The notes under the pieces are model-generated. The model made no database searches and was not told the origin of the DNA. It saw only the letters and a program-made list of their open reading frames with translations. A stretch of DNA of 64,000 bases. It comes from Pontederia crassipes (taxonomy: Eukaryota; Streptophyta; Magnoliopsida; Commelinales; Pontederiaceae). The translations under genes and the position numbers were made by a program. Below are positions 11,508 through 22,643 of the stretch, piece after piece (position 1 is the stretch's first letter; the number at the start of each line of letters is the position of its first letter). Location: positions 248,001 through 312,000 of the forward strand of contig CM060198.1 in NCBI GenBank assembly GCA_030549335.1, in the 5' to 3' direction.

Positions 11508-12024
11508 TGTAACATTCCCCACTAGCGTGTGATATTGTCCGCTCCGAGCCTCGGTCCGCATGATTTTCTCAAAATGCGTCACCTAGTATTAGAGTAGCAC
11601 AACGGCTCACCTCTATACTCAGCATGATATTGTCCGCTCTGCCCCCTGCGTTGGGCTCACTATTTTCTAAAGTGTCACACCTAGTGAAGGACATGCTCCC
11701 ATATATACCCAGCATCTCTCCCGTGATTTATGGATGTGAGACTAATTCAAGGTATGCGTCATGCACCCTTCCCCCCTTAGGGGACTCAACGTCCTCGTTG
11801 ATTGATCGCACCCCATCATGCACAGGGGTCCACACGGAGTGGCTCTGATATCATATGTAACATTCTCCGTTAGCGTGTAATATTATCCGCTTTGGGCCTC
11901 GGCCCACATGGTTTTCTCAAAACGCGTCACCTAGTATCAGAGTAGCACAACGGCTCACCTCTATACTCATTATGATATTGTCCGCTCTGCCCCCTGCGCT
12001 GGGCTCACGATTTTCTAACGTGTC
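11508..12024 (-). mobile_element. TRIM-like miniature LTR retrotransposon
   Basis: Two direct repeats of about 169 bp (11508-11676 and 11856-12024) begin TGTAACATTC and share the words GATATTGTCCGCTC and CTCGGTCCGCATG (slightly diverged). Between them lie 179 bp of non-coding DNA. Read on the minus strand, the right repeat ends ...TGTTACA and is followed by TGATATCAGAGCCA, a near-perfect tRNA-iMet primer site (11840-11853), so the element runs right to left. Size, lack of coding capacity and primer site fit a TRIM. No clear target duplication was found and the right terminus is imperfect. It truncates the LRR gene. Confidence 0.6.
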
Positions 12025-13029
12025 TTCGATTTGGTTGTTTGCGAGGTTCAGGTAAAAGAGACGAGGCAGATTTCCGAGGTTTGAGGGGACTGTTCCAGTG
12101 AAGAAACCGTTGGAGATGTCGAAGTAGGCAATATTTGATGCATTGGCCAGGGATGGAGGAATCATCCCGTGCAAATGGGTATTGTAGAAAAGTGAATATG
12201 CAAGGTTTGGAAGGGAGACGAACATGTCGGCAGGAACATTTCCCTCCAAAGAGTTATTCGCGATTGCCAATGTTTCGAGTGAAGAAGCATTGAAGACAGA
12301 GGTAGGGAGGCTGCCTGTCAACCTGTTGAAAGACAAATAAAGTACTTCCAAGCTTGACAGCTTACCAATTGTCTCGGGTATGCCTCCTTCTAGCTGGTTA
12401 TGAGAAAGGTCAAGCACCTCGAGGAATGTGATGTTGCCTACAGACGCCGGAATCCTACCAGTGAGGCTGTTCCGGAGAAGGTCGAGAACTTCCAACTCTT
12501 TCAACAGATCAATATTCTTTGGGATCACTCCTGTGAGGTTGTTCGCAGACGGTTCAAGCAAACGTAGTCTTGAACACTGCATCAGAGCGACGGGTATGTC
12601 CCCATTGAGATTGTTCATGCTCAAGTTCAGGAAATGCAGCCTGGACAGCTTGCCGAGCTCCGGGGGAATGCCTCCGCCGAAGTCGTTATCGCCGAGATGG
12701 AGTTTCCGGAGGAAGGAGAGGTTGGCGATTTGCGGTGCACCGGATAGCCCGGCGGAGCTCAGGATCAGCCTCCGCACCCTGTCCGGGTGCCTTCGTCCGG
12801 CGCAGGTGACGCCGTCCCAGTTGCAGTAGTGTTGCGAGTTATTCCAGGAGTTGAGGTTACCGAGGGGGTCAGAGATCATTGCCTTGATGGACAGAAGAGT
12901 TTGCCCGTCGGACACTGCGACGGCAGCAGAGCAGCGCCGCAATGCAGGCGCCGTGGCTGCTGCAAGGGACAGCCAGAGGACGAGGGCGTGCAGGAGAGAG
13001 GAAGAGGGACTCCATGGCTGCAGCTTCAT
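11917..13029 (-). pseudogene. Truncated LRR receptor-like kinase gene (extracellular N-terminus only)
   Basis: The open frame from 13029 encodes 370 residues, of which about 335 (down to 12025) are gene-derived; the last 35 are read from the TRIM-like LTR. Residues 1-38 look like a signal peptide with a hydrophobic core. The LRR N-terminal cap follows (A/S-I-K motif at 47-50, C-N-W-D-G-V-T-C at 69-76), then roughly ten 24-residue LRRs (L-x-x-L-x-L-x-x-N-x-L-x-G-x-I-P), ending at A-N-N-Q-I-E. Remaining LRRs, membrane helix and kinase domain, expected in the subfamily XII (Xa21/EFR-like) receptors it resembles, are missing. The first exon is GC-rich, a monocot-like trait. No stop interrupts the LRR part, so truncation may be recent or a short secreted product is conceivable. 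Confidence 0.8.
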
Positions 13030-14217
13030 CAGCTCCTCGTCAATTGGCGTTCATGGATTCGATCGTTGCAAGTTTTTGAGTGGCAATAAGACCACCCTCA
13101 CGATACACTAGTAGCATTGACTGAATTCGGGTGCTAATTTTTAAATTTTAATTAACACTATGCGTCTTAGTGTCGCAACGCGTTGTCACGCGAGTTGAAT
13201 CGTTCCGTAAATTGAATTAAAATTAAATAATTAGAGATTTCTTTAAAATGAATTATTTTATCATTTAGCATATATCTATCATTTAGCATACACTATGCGC
13301 AATTGAGTGTATGAGAATAGACACGTAAGTTAATTAGATTCTAATATATCTATCTTATTTGTCACTTGAGCAGTTATTGTGCAATAAAATACGATATCGA
13401 ACAACTAGCAATGTAGGATGGTAAATATAAAAAAAATTATCCGACAATTTTAAAATTTATAAACCTTATCTTTCGCCAATTAATTGGTAAAGGTGGTTGC
13501 CATAATTAATTAGTACAATTATAATTTAAAATTGATAAAAGTTAGCTTAGTTATTAGCCTAAGTTTAATTCTCCAATCTTAAATTAGTTGGAAGATACAT
13601 TTAAGTCTATCTTTGGCGTTGACCTTTTTTTTTACTTGCTCCATGAAGAGTGAAGACGCGTGAACCGCACCAAGTAGACCAGAATAAATTTGACCTACAG
13701 TGTTGTCCACTAACTTTTTTTTTATTATATTATTCAATATACGTAATTGATTATAATTGACTAATCAATGAGTCAAGTCAGTCAAATAGAATAATATAAA
13801 TTAATAAAAAAATAAAATAGGCTAAAGATTGTTGTAATATAGCTTATTTAGTAAATTACAATATAATAAAATAAAAAGCAATCATTCAGATCAAAATAAT
13901 ATAATAAAGTAATCACAATTATATCACCAATCAAATACTTACTAAACAAAAATTCAGGTAAAGTAGTTAAAAACAACAAAAAAATGGAATTTTAGATGTA
14001 TCATTGAGAATGAAAAAAAATGTTGGATAATAAATATCTAAGTAAAATATATAAAAATAATGTGTCACAAAAATTCTTTATTTCTTATGTCACAATAATT
14101 TTTTATTTTTAATTTTTTATATCGCAAAATATATATAAATATGAATAAACCTCCAAGTTTGAGATGACTCAACTGATCTGATTGGCTAGGTCGAGCTAAG
14201 TTTCAAAAGCCTCATGT
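13030..14217. other. Upstream region of the LRR gene, AT-rich, no gene seen
   Basis: Intergenic sequence 5' of the minus-strand LRR fragment. It contains long A/T runs and no convincing ORF, RNA gene or transposon terminus. Any promoter of the LRR gene would lie at the left end, but no element was clear enough to call. Confidence 0.4.
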
Positions 14218-14226
14218 ATACAATTA

Positions 14227-15172
14227 GGGTATAATGTATATGTGAAGCAACATCTCAGCCATTGAGACTAGATCTAATGACTCTGATGAAGATGCATGAG
14301 ATATTCACGATATTTTACTTATCTCATGATATTTACTTCTTTCTCTCTCCCTCTCTCAATCCAGGGTGCCCTCGTCGGCGATCCATACGGTCGACAGGGA
14401 CTCCGGCGGCCCACGAATCACTCTCCCTCCCTCTCTCTCGATCTCCCCCTCTCCTTCCCTCTCTCAATCTCTCTATCCTCCTCTTTCATCAGATCGCTTC
14501 CTCCTCCATCGGCGACGGGATGACATGGAAGAAGGCGATGACGAGAGGGACTCCGGCGATGGGCAAACCACCACCCTCTACCTCTCTCTCGATCTCCCAT
14601 CTCCCTCCTCTATCTCGATCTACTCCTCTCCTTCCCTCTCTCAGCCTCTCTCTCCTCCTCCTCTTTCGTTGGATCGCCTCCTCCTTTGCTGACGACGGGA
14701 TGACGCGGGAGAAGGTGACGATGAGAGGGACTCCGGCGGCCGACGAACCACCTTCCTCTGCCTCTCTCGATCTCCTCCTCTCCTTCCCTCTCTTTATCTC
14801 TCTCTTCTCTTCCTCTTCCGCGAGGATCGCCTCCTTCGCCGGCGATGGGATGATTTTGAAGAAGGCGACGATGAGAGAGACGACGACGTCAAAGGTCGGT
14901 GAACGATCAAGGGCTGCATCGCGAGAGCCTCGCTAATGACTCCAGTGATGACAGATGATCCAGCAGAGAGCCTCCTCCGTCGGCTCCGGCGACTCCGGCA
15001 ACACGATGTGAGAGAGAGAGGGAGGAGGGATGGAGCGTTCTACATCGCCAGAGAGAGGTCGTGACTATTCATCTAATCAAATATGATCTAAATCATTGGG
15101 TCTGATCTCAATGGCTGAGATATTATTTCACAAGGTGTGAAGCAAATGGTGCTTCACATATACATTATACCC
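14227..15172. mobile_element. Non-autonomous Mutator-like element (MULE) with 9-bp target duplication
   Basis: The 9-bp sequence atacaatta flanks it exactly (14218-14226 and 15173-15181). The termini are inverted: GGGTATAATGTATATGTGAA at the left and its complement at the right, with further inverted matches in the subterminal ATCTCAGCCATTGAGA and AGAT(C)TAATGA-type words. A 9-bp duplication is diagnostic of Mutator-like elements. The interior holds pyrimidine-rich tandem units and no transposase, so it depends on an enzyme made elsewhere. Confidence 0.85.
14380..14900. repeat. Tandem units of about 150-180 bp inside the MULE
   Basis: The word GGGATGA recurs at about 14517, 14697 and 14847. 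Each time it is followed by AAGG(C/T)GA(C/T)GA and GAGAG, and separated by CTCTCTC/CCTCC-rich sequence. The units keep one plus-strand frame open (14262-14936, 224 residues, arginine/serine/proline/leucine-rich). The composition suggests a repeat-driven frame rather than a real protein. Confidence 0.65.
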
Positions 15173-15181
15173 ATACAATTA

Positions 15182-16164
15182 TGATGTGATATATTTTTTT
15201 ATTAATTTTTTATGAAGTGAAACTGGGAGAATGGCACATTGAATCAGGAAATATTGGTCAAAACAAGAAGGTGCACAAATAAAGTTTATGGAAAAAAGAT
15301 GAAGTAAGATAATAAATAATATTAATTGGACTTCTTACTATTTTTCCAAATTCTAATATATTGATTGTTGAACAAAAAAATTTTAAAAGGGTATTTTATT
15401 CATAATACAAAAATTCACCGATGTTCTATTTATAGAGGTCTAAATATCTCAAAGCTCTGAAACATTTCATGCTTTCTTTAGACTTATCGACCAATTCTCT
15501 CTCTATTTTCCTCTTTTCCATCAATATATCAGGATTCCTTTGTTCATGGTGGACAACAATAAGAAGAACACGACACTTCTAGATGAAATAGAATAAGAAC
15601 GGGAATTACTACAAAGAAAAAGAAAGAATCTTACATGTACTGGTATGCCAAAGACGTACTAAAGAGCAAAAAGGAGAGGACCAAGGTGGATAGGACATTT
15701 GTACTATAGCGGTGGCACTAGGTTGAGTTGGTGAAGATTATAACCATCAGTGGTGGGATTAGCTTTGGTGTGGTCACAAATTTTGATTTTGGGAACTTAA
15801 GATGAATGTACGGTGTGGACGAGATAAGGGAACTACCCTTATCCGATGAACTAGACAAAGAGGGGAACTGGATTTGGTGGGGTTTCAAATTGGGGTGGTG
15901 AGATGTCTTCTAGTGTTGGCATGGATGGTGATGGTGATGGGATAGGAGTGGTCTTCAAGTAAGGTGGAGGTTGGCGGGAATAGGTTTGAATAGGCGGAGC
16001 ATTGGATGTTGGTGAAGGAGGAACAGAAGGGGTAGTAGTTTGGCGATGATGCACATGGAGGAGGAACAAAAGGGGTAATAGTTGGCAAATTGGCAAGATT
16101 TTAGCATGAGAATTTGTTCTATTTAATTCTTTTCTTTTTATTCTTTTCTTTTTTATTCATTCTA
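15182..16164. other. Unassigned region with a proline-rich minus-strand segment
   Basis: No clear gene. On the minus strand, 16096-15851 encodes a proline/serine/threonine-rich stretch of 81 residues that is visibly related, at both DNA and protein level, to the segment at 22895-22644. The rest is AT-rich. The LINE target site lies at the right edge. Confidence 0.35.
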
Positions 16165-16184
16165 TTTTTTCACTACGTCTTATA

Positions 16185-18221
16185 CAACAACAACAAAGCC
16201 TTATCCCACTAGGTGGGGTCGGCTACATGGATCATACGACGCTATTCCGCTCTATTAGTAACCAAACCTTTCGATATATTATTCACCAATAGATCTTGCT
16301 CTATTAGTTCGCCAAGTGTCCGCCTTGGCCTCCCTCTCCCTCTTTTAATCGGACTCCAAATTTTTTGATCTACTCTTCTTACTAGCGCATCTAATGGTCT
16401 TCTCTGAACATGACCAAACCATCTCAAACGATTCTCTATCATTTTCTCACTAATAGGAGCCACTCCGACTCGTTCACGTATATGGTCATTCATAATCTTA
16501 TTTAATCTTGTATGACCACACATCCATCTCAACATCCTCATTTCGGCTACCCCCACTTTACGTTCATGTTATCCCTTCATAGCCCAACATTCACTACCAT
16601 ATAATACTGCTGGCCTTATAGCAGTACGATAGAATTTTCCTTTAACTTTATTGGGTACTTTTCTATCACAAAGAACTCCAGTGGCTTTCCTCCACTTACA
16701 CCAACTAGCTTGAATTCTATGATTAACATCGTCATCAATCTCACCATCTTGTCTTACAATTGATCCTAAATATTTAAACTTTGTCACTTGAGGAATTATA
16801 TCCTCCCCTAACCAAACTTTCAAATCGTCTCTAAGTTGTTTATTTATGAAATTGCTATGCATATATTCTGTTTTATTCCTACTTAAATGAAAACCCTTTG
16901 ACTCCAACGTATTTCTCCATATTTCCAATTTTGTATTAATCTCTTCTCTTGAACCCGCAAAAGTACTATATCATCCGCCAATAGCACGAACTTAGGTACC
17001 TCCTCTGTGATACTTTCGGTTATAGCATCGATAACTAAGTTAAATAGATACGGACTTAAAGCTGATCCTTGATGTAGGTCAATTCCTATAGGAAATTCAT
17101 TTGTCTCACCTCCCGGTGTCCTAACCCTAGTCAATGCCCCATCGTACATAACTTGTATTACCTTAATGTAGGCAACACTCACCCTCTTCTTTTGCAAAGT
17201 TTTTCAAAGTACATCCCTTGGTACCCGATCATATGCCTTCTCTAAGTCAATGAAAGCCATATGTAAGTCTCTTCTCCTACTTCGATACTTCTCCATCATC
17301 CCCCTTAGTAAATAAATCGCCTCTGTAGTTGATCTTCCTGACATGAACCCAAATTGTCTCTCAGAAATACTAGTCTCCATTCTCAATCTATGCTCAATCA
17401 CTTTTTTCCATAATTTCATTGTGTGACTCATAAGTTTAATCCCTCTATAATTTGCACAATTCTGAATATCCCCTTTATTTTTGTAAATAGGAACTAATGT
17501 ACTTAATCTCCAATCATCAGGCATCTTTTTCAACCGGAAAATGTCATTAAATAGTTTACATAACCACAACACACCTTTTTCTCTTAAACATTTTCAAACT
17601 TCAATCGGTATACCATCCGGTCCAACGGCTTTACCATTCTCCATTTTCTTAAGAGCTTCGCTAACCTCCGAGACTCTAATTCTACGATAAAATGACATAT
17701 TAAGCTCACATTCGCTAACTGTCAAGTCCTTCAAATCACAAGGGGAACCTTCACATCCATCATTAAATAGCTTATAGAAATACTCTTCCCATCTGTTCTT
17801 AATATCTCCCTCAGTAACTAAAACCTTGCCAACTTCATTTTTTTATGCATCTTACTTGATCCAAATCTCTCGACTCCTTCTCTTTATTCCTTGCAATCTT
17901 GTAAATCCTTTGTTCACCAGCCTTTGTCCCTAACTCCTTATAAAACCCCTCATATGCTTTAGCACGAGCATCACTAACTGCCTTCTTAGCCTCTCTTTTT
18001 CACCAAACGATACTTTTCCCAATTGTCAGAACTATTGTCCAAGTGTATCGCTTTGAAATAATTCTTCTTATTACGCACCTTTTCTTGGACCTCCTCATTC
18101 CACCACCAAGTCTTCTTATCTCGTGGTCCAAAACATTTTGATTCTCCTAAAATGACTTTAGCAATCATTTCAACCTTTTTTGCCACATTCTCCCAAAAAG
18201 GTGGCAATGTGGATCAACCTT
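16185..18221 (-). mobile_element. 5'-truncated LINE, RTE clade, minus strand
   Basis: The insertion is bounded by a perfect 20-bp duplication, ttttttcactacgtcttata (16165-16184 and 18222-18241). The 3' end (left) is a (TTG)n-type tail, CAACAACAACAAAG on the plus strand. The minus strand encodes reverse transcriptase: R-L-S-T-L-V-P-I-Y-K and C-A-N-Y-R-G-I-K (17530-17440), A-F-I-D-L-E-K-A-Y-D (17255-17215), Q-G-S-A-L-S-P-Y-L-F (17080-17045) and A-D-D-I-V-L-L (16990-16965), then the C-terminal zinc-type region down to 16242. The endonuclease is missing. Frameshifts split the frame near 17870, 17200, 16925 and 16560. It shares most of its sequence with the copy at 25789-29001. Confidence 0.9.
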
Positions 18222-18241
18222 TTTTTTCACTACGTCTTATA

Positions 18242-18659
18242 TTTTAAACAATTCCTAAGACATATATATGTATTATCATAATGAGAGCTCGACTTTTTTT
18301 ATTATGAACATTCATGATAATTTCATTTAAGATCAATGTGGATCCAATCATGATCAAAAGTAGAGCAATGACAAGCTCAATAAAAAGTGAGATCCATTTA
18401 TTTAAATCTCATGGATGATGGGGCTATTAATGCCCATTTTCAAATTTTCTATTACATTGGGGTGGTGGGACTATCAATACTCACTTTCAAATTTTCTATT
18501 CGATTCCATTAACAATCATTGCACATAAAGCCCCTTTTACATCTTTTATCTGTTGACCTAATTAAGATTCTTACTCTTCTCTATTAAGCATTATTATGCA
18601 AGGGTAGAATAGTCATTGCACATAATAATTAAAAATAAAAATAAAACATTATCTATTCT
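18242..18659. other. AT-rich spacer, no gene seen
   Basis: Flank of the LINE insertion. A degenerate duplicate of about 50 bp (GGGGCTATTAATGCCCATTTTCAAATTTTCTAT-like, near 18420 and 18470) is the only structure noted. Confidence 0.4.
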
Positions 18660-20029
18660 AGGAATCCGAGCCAGATACACCGAAACTCGGGGCCAGTTGA
18701 CACCGAACCCGAATCGTGTTTAGTTAAACTCGATCGGTGTTTAATGGATGATCATCTATTCTACTTCTGACAGAATTCGAGTCGGGTCCGAGGTAGGTCG
18801 GGCCAGATTTTCTGATCTCATCATCTTCTACGATGACATAATGAAACCATGCAGGGTTTAGATTTTATAGATGAACCTGGGCCGAGTTCATCATTACACG
18901 AGCCGGGTCCAACTGTCGAAACTCAGGTGATGTTTTCCTAAAATTTTGGTGTATCATAATTTGAGGTATAGTGCTATTTCGATATAAAAACTATACAAAA
19001 CTGTTCATGGAACATCGGAGAACAAATACTGATCCTAATTTATCCATCATCTTAACTATTTCATTAACAAATTGTATCCAAAAGTGAATCTGAAATCTTG
19101 CATATCTTAACTATTTCATACTACTCAAAACTCGAAATTTAGAGTGCATTTTATGTCGAGGTTCTACGATGACTATTCACGAGGTCGGCGTCCTTGGAAA
19201 GATGGTAGATCCGATATTAGATGGCCGATCAAAACTCTCATGCACGCACACCAAGGAAGAAGAAAACGTAAGCCACAAGATAGAGGAAAAACTCAAATGA
19301 AGGAGAAGAGAAAGATGGATTAGAAGAGAGCTTTGGGGTCCTATTTATAGCGTAGAGTCTCCCAAGTGCTACTCTAATTAGAACTCCTATCAATACTTCT
19401 TATCTATAATTTATCTTTTATTTTTCACAAATTTTTTTTAAATAACTAATTAATAATAATATTTCTTGATTTTTAGAATTAAAATAATAAATTAATATTA
19501 CTTTATTTTTTGAATATTTTTATCTCTAAAATTACTAATTCCAACTTTCTTATCAGTCCTAACTCAATCCTTCAACAAATTTTATTCCTAATCCTTCTCC
19601 AACTATCTTTTCTTTATTTTATTTCTCCTAAACATAATATTATTCTTATTTCTTATTTTTTAGAATAAAATAATATTATTTTATCTTCTAGACATTTTTT
19701 AACATAAAACTCTTATATTAACTCCCATTAGGAGTCTTTTATACCCTAAACTTATAGTTAGATTCAAATTCAATTTTGAATCCCTAATGCCATTATAATT
19801 TCAACTCCTAATTTAATTAAAAATCATCTTTTCCTATCTCTAATCTAATAACAATTTCATTTTTACTCAAACTTTTCTTATTTTATCTTTTCCTCCTCTT
19901 CTTTTATCATTTCTCTAACTATACTTTCATCTTTTCAAACTTTATCTTTCTTTAACAAATCTTAAAATTTTGACTTTATTTTAAATACGAAAATTAATTT
20001 TTTATTTGAAAATTTTCATAGTGTTACAA
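18660..20029 (-). mobile_element. Probable LTR or LTR fragment, minus strand
   Basis: On the minus strand the sequence opens TGTAACACTATG at 20029. A TATA-like CTATAAATAGG lies at about 19346-19356. Downstream (19020-18660) comes a CpG-rich cluster of CCGAGTTC and GGGCCGAG-type words resembling those of the Tekay-like LTRs. No primer site, second LTR or target duplication was found, and the left limit is approximate. Confidence 0.45.
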
Positions 20030-20726
20030 AGCAGGCTTCTCATACTTTCTGTGGATGGCGTAATTAAGCAAACGAATGCAACTGTCCTTTGGTTGAACTT
20101 GAACATACAAGTAAACCTTTTAGAAAACAGATCAAATATAGTTATTCTGCATCAGCTACTTGCCAGCTAAAATATTTTGGATGTTGTTCTTTGTTGCAGC
20201 ATGATAGTTTCTGCGCTCAACATAACTTGGACATGACAAGTTATTACTTCTCAGTGTGACAAAGTTGTCATTCCTTTAGCAACACCAAGACAAAACTCAT
20301 ATCTTCCGCTTCCGAGCTTGATATGGATACTATTGAACCAACCTTGCACCAAAGCAACATACATATGGTTACTTGTTAAGTAATCTCACATTTATCAAAT
20401 CAGTTGCTGATGGAATTTACCTTGTTCCAAAAACATACATCTGGCCAGTAACATCTGATAACCATCTCCTGCCATCCACTTATATATATTGTCGCTTATG
20501 CCCACAAAGCAGGGTTGGAAATTCATGCCGCAGATTTTGCAAATGATAATCTTTTTAGCTACAACTATATATAGTTATGATCCATTAGCAGAAATTCTTT
20601 CCTTTGTCGACAATAAAAGCTTCTCAGTTGATGGCGTTGTGTCAGACTTTCCTATAACACAAAGGTGGTAATGTATTGTAATTCTGATAACTGATGCATC
20701 AATTCTTCTAGATATCTTATTGATAT

Positions 20727-21552
20727 GGGAAAAGAGCGCCTCCTTAGTGCCCACGCTATGGAGGCAGCTTAGCGGCAGTCATGCACCCTCGGATCTCATC
20801 CGACGGTGCGCTTTTTTTATGTTTTCTTTTCAATGCTTTGAGTTTTTTTCCACCTCCATCTTGGCCTGCTTCTTCCAGGCTTTGGCAGCATTTGTTTCTC
20901 CCCGAGTCCCAGCCGCTTGCTTAAGCTCGAAACAGCCTTCTTGTGCTTGGCCTTGCGACTCGCGCCTCGTTGGCGAGGGCCCATACCTGCATCCGAAGGC
21001 ACTTCCTCTCGACAATCCACCTCTGCTCATGGGCGGCAAAGATGCCGACGACCTTCTCATTGGCTTTCACGTCCTCAATTCTCCTCATCTTGAGTTCCTC
21101 TATCTTCATCTCTGCCCTCTTCAGCTCTCCCTCCAAGGCCTCCCCTTTTCGCTGAGTTCGATCGAGCACAACCAGTCCCAGCAGCTGCGCACTCGCCTTG
21201 AGCATCATCTCCGCAGCGCTGGACATTCAGCGACAACCCTTCTGTATGTTGAGGACCCTCGACCTCCTCGCCATGAGATCAATGGCGACACAGACGTAGG
21301 AGATGCCAAAGAGCATCGGGTAAGAACCAATGCTGATCTCCTCTCCCGGCTCCTTCCCACCTTCCATGGTCGATTGCCACTTGGTAAATTTATCTAGTGA
21401 TGTAGACTGTGCACTAAAACCAATGAAACGAGCCTAGGCCTCAGAGTTGGAAGAATTAAAAAATAAAAGCCCACGTCGAATGAGATCCAACGGTGCATGA
21501 TTGCCACTAAGCTGCCTACTCAGTGCGGGAGCTAAGGACACGGTCTTTTCCC
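20727..21552. mobile_element. Pack-MULE-type element in an intron of the GDPDL pseudogene
   Basis: The ends form imperfect terminal inverted repeats of roughly 90 bp: GGGAAAAGAGCGCCTCCTTA at the left versus GGGAAAAGACCGTGTCCTTA read inward from the right, then matching GGCAGCTTAG(C/T)GGCA and GATCTCAT(C/T)CGACG. The flanks are 9-bp duplications with one mismatch (tattgatat at 20718-20726, tgttgatat at 21553-21561), as expected for Mutator-like elements. The interior is GC-richer than its surroundings and has a coiled-coil coding segment on the minus strand instead of a transposase. Confidence 0.8.
20921..21226 (-). CDS. Captured gene fragment, coiled-coil protein
   Basis: The 101-residue minus-strand frame lies wholly inside the Pack-MULE. 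Residues about 25-75 are charged with heptad-like spacing (G-E-L-K-R-A-E-M-K-I-E-E-L-K) and end in a H-E-Q-R-W-I-V-E-R-K segment. This pattern (coiled coil followed by EQ-x-W-x-x-E-R-K-x-L-R) occurs in plant centrosomal/coiled-coil proteins of unclear function, so it was probably copied from such a gene. Two other minus-strand frames (21060-20817) overlap its lower end and may contain a spliced part. Expression and function unknown. Confidence 0.45.
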   Translation of the reverse strand: MSSAAEMMLKASAQLLGLVVLDRTQRKGEALEGELKRAEMKIEELKMRRIEDVKANEKVVGIFAAHEQRWIVERKCLRMQVWALANEARVARPSTRRLFRA

Positions 21553-21993
21553 TGTTGATATACATCACGGTACTTGCAGAATGCTACTCTCGTATCAATA
21601 AAAGCAGCATTGACCACGATACGTATGTGTGATCCTTTTAGCTATTTCTACTTAATGTATAGATGGATTCTCTCTTCCATTGTAAAATTATTTTGCTTAT
21701 TTGGTGCTTCAGGAAAGCCATATGTTATCACAAACAATGGAGCCGACGGAGACTATCCAGATTGTAGTGATCTGGCTTATAAGAAAGCAGTTGATGATGC
21801 TGCAGATTTTATTGACTGTCGAGTTCAAGTTACAAATGACGGAATAGCCATATGCATGAGTAATATAAACCTTATGCCTATCACTACAGTGTCATCTTAT
21901 TCTTCTCGTGTTTCTCTAATACCTAAGATTCAAAGTGATTTATGGAATATTTACCTACCAATTTCACCTGGGAAGAGATTCAATCATTAAAAC

Positions 21994-22643
21994 GTAAGTT
22001 GATGCATTTGCTTATTGTTAGACCTAAAAGAGGAAAAATATCACATCTTTTGACAAACGCTCACGTTAAGCATGTCAAAGAGAATCTAAAATTTTCTTTC
22101 TACATTTATATAGGCATAAGGTAATTGTTTCTTGAAACATGAAAATGATGTGAGATATTCCCATCTGTATAGGCATTTATATCCTTTCTCTAATCCTACC
22201 ATATCCTAGCATTTGTATTATGTATATCACAATTATTTCGATCTTATGGATCCTTTATCATGTTCCTCATCTGACATTTCACCAGCTCTCATTGTTAGGG
22301 TATGGGGAACTTGTCGGTAGTCCGACATTCTTGTAATGTTGGTCTAGAAATGACATAGGAATCCAATATTACTGTGATCTATTTGCGATATTCATATTTC
22401 GACCTAATTTTTCTTACCTAATTTTATTATCCTAAAAGTCATACACACAATTTGTACACAATTTTATAATCCTAAAGGCTTTTCGTGCCCTTCGTACTTT
22501 TCAATTTTATTTTCATGCATTAGCCCACAGATCTTCCTTGTATATGGACCTGCAACTTATTTGATAATTCCCTTTTTGCTTGCCGCAGCCATTATTTCTA
22601 GGCCATTTTCTGAGTTCCCAAGAACAGCAAAACTTTCATGAGA
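21994..22643. other. AT-rich spacer, no gene seen
   Basis: Region 3' of the last GDPDL exon. The next GDPDL exon should lie here but no homologous coding was recognised, so the gene is cut off at its 3' side. Confidence 0.45.

Larger units (their letters stand above)
20200..21993 (+). pseudogene. GDPD-like (SHV3/GDPDL family) pseudogene fragment
   Basis: Four exon-like blocks with splice signals: about 20200-20374, 20404-20664, 21580-21622 and 21713-21993. They encode the end of the first and start of the second glycerophosphodiester phosphodiesterase-like domain. Recognisable pieces are [29 protein letters not shown] and [11 protein letters not shown], then G-K-P-Y-V-I-T-N-N-G-A, D-L-A-Y-K-K-A-V-D-D-A-A-D and T-W-E-E-I-Q-S-L-K. 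In plants these GPI-anchored proteins act in cell-wall organisation. Small insertions (about 4 bp near 20487 and 20571) and a frameshift near 21954 break the frame, and the 5' and 3' exons are absent. A Pack-MULE occupies the intron at 20665-21579; without it that intron would be about 80 bp. Confidence 0.8.

Noticed and set aside
12428..13111. Plus-strand frames opposite the LRR gene
   Set aside because: Antisense shadows of a GC-rich coding exon; no homology and overlapping frames.
20720..21397. 225-residue plus-strand frame in the Pack-MULE
   Set aside because: Opposite strand of the coiled-coil segment and composed partly of inverted-repeat sequence; the minus-strand frame has the protein-like pattern.
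21713..22124. Functional GDPD-like gene
   Set aside because: Frameshifts in three places and missing exons on both sides; only a fragment remains.
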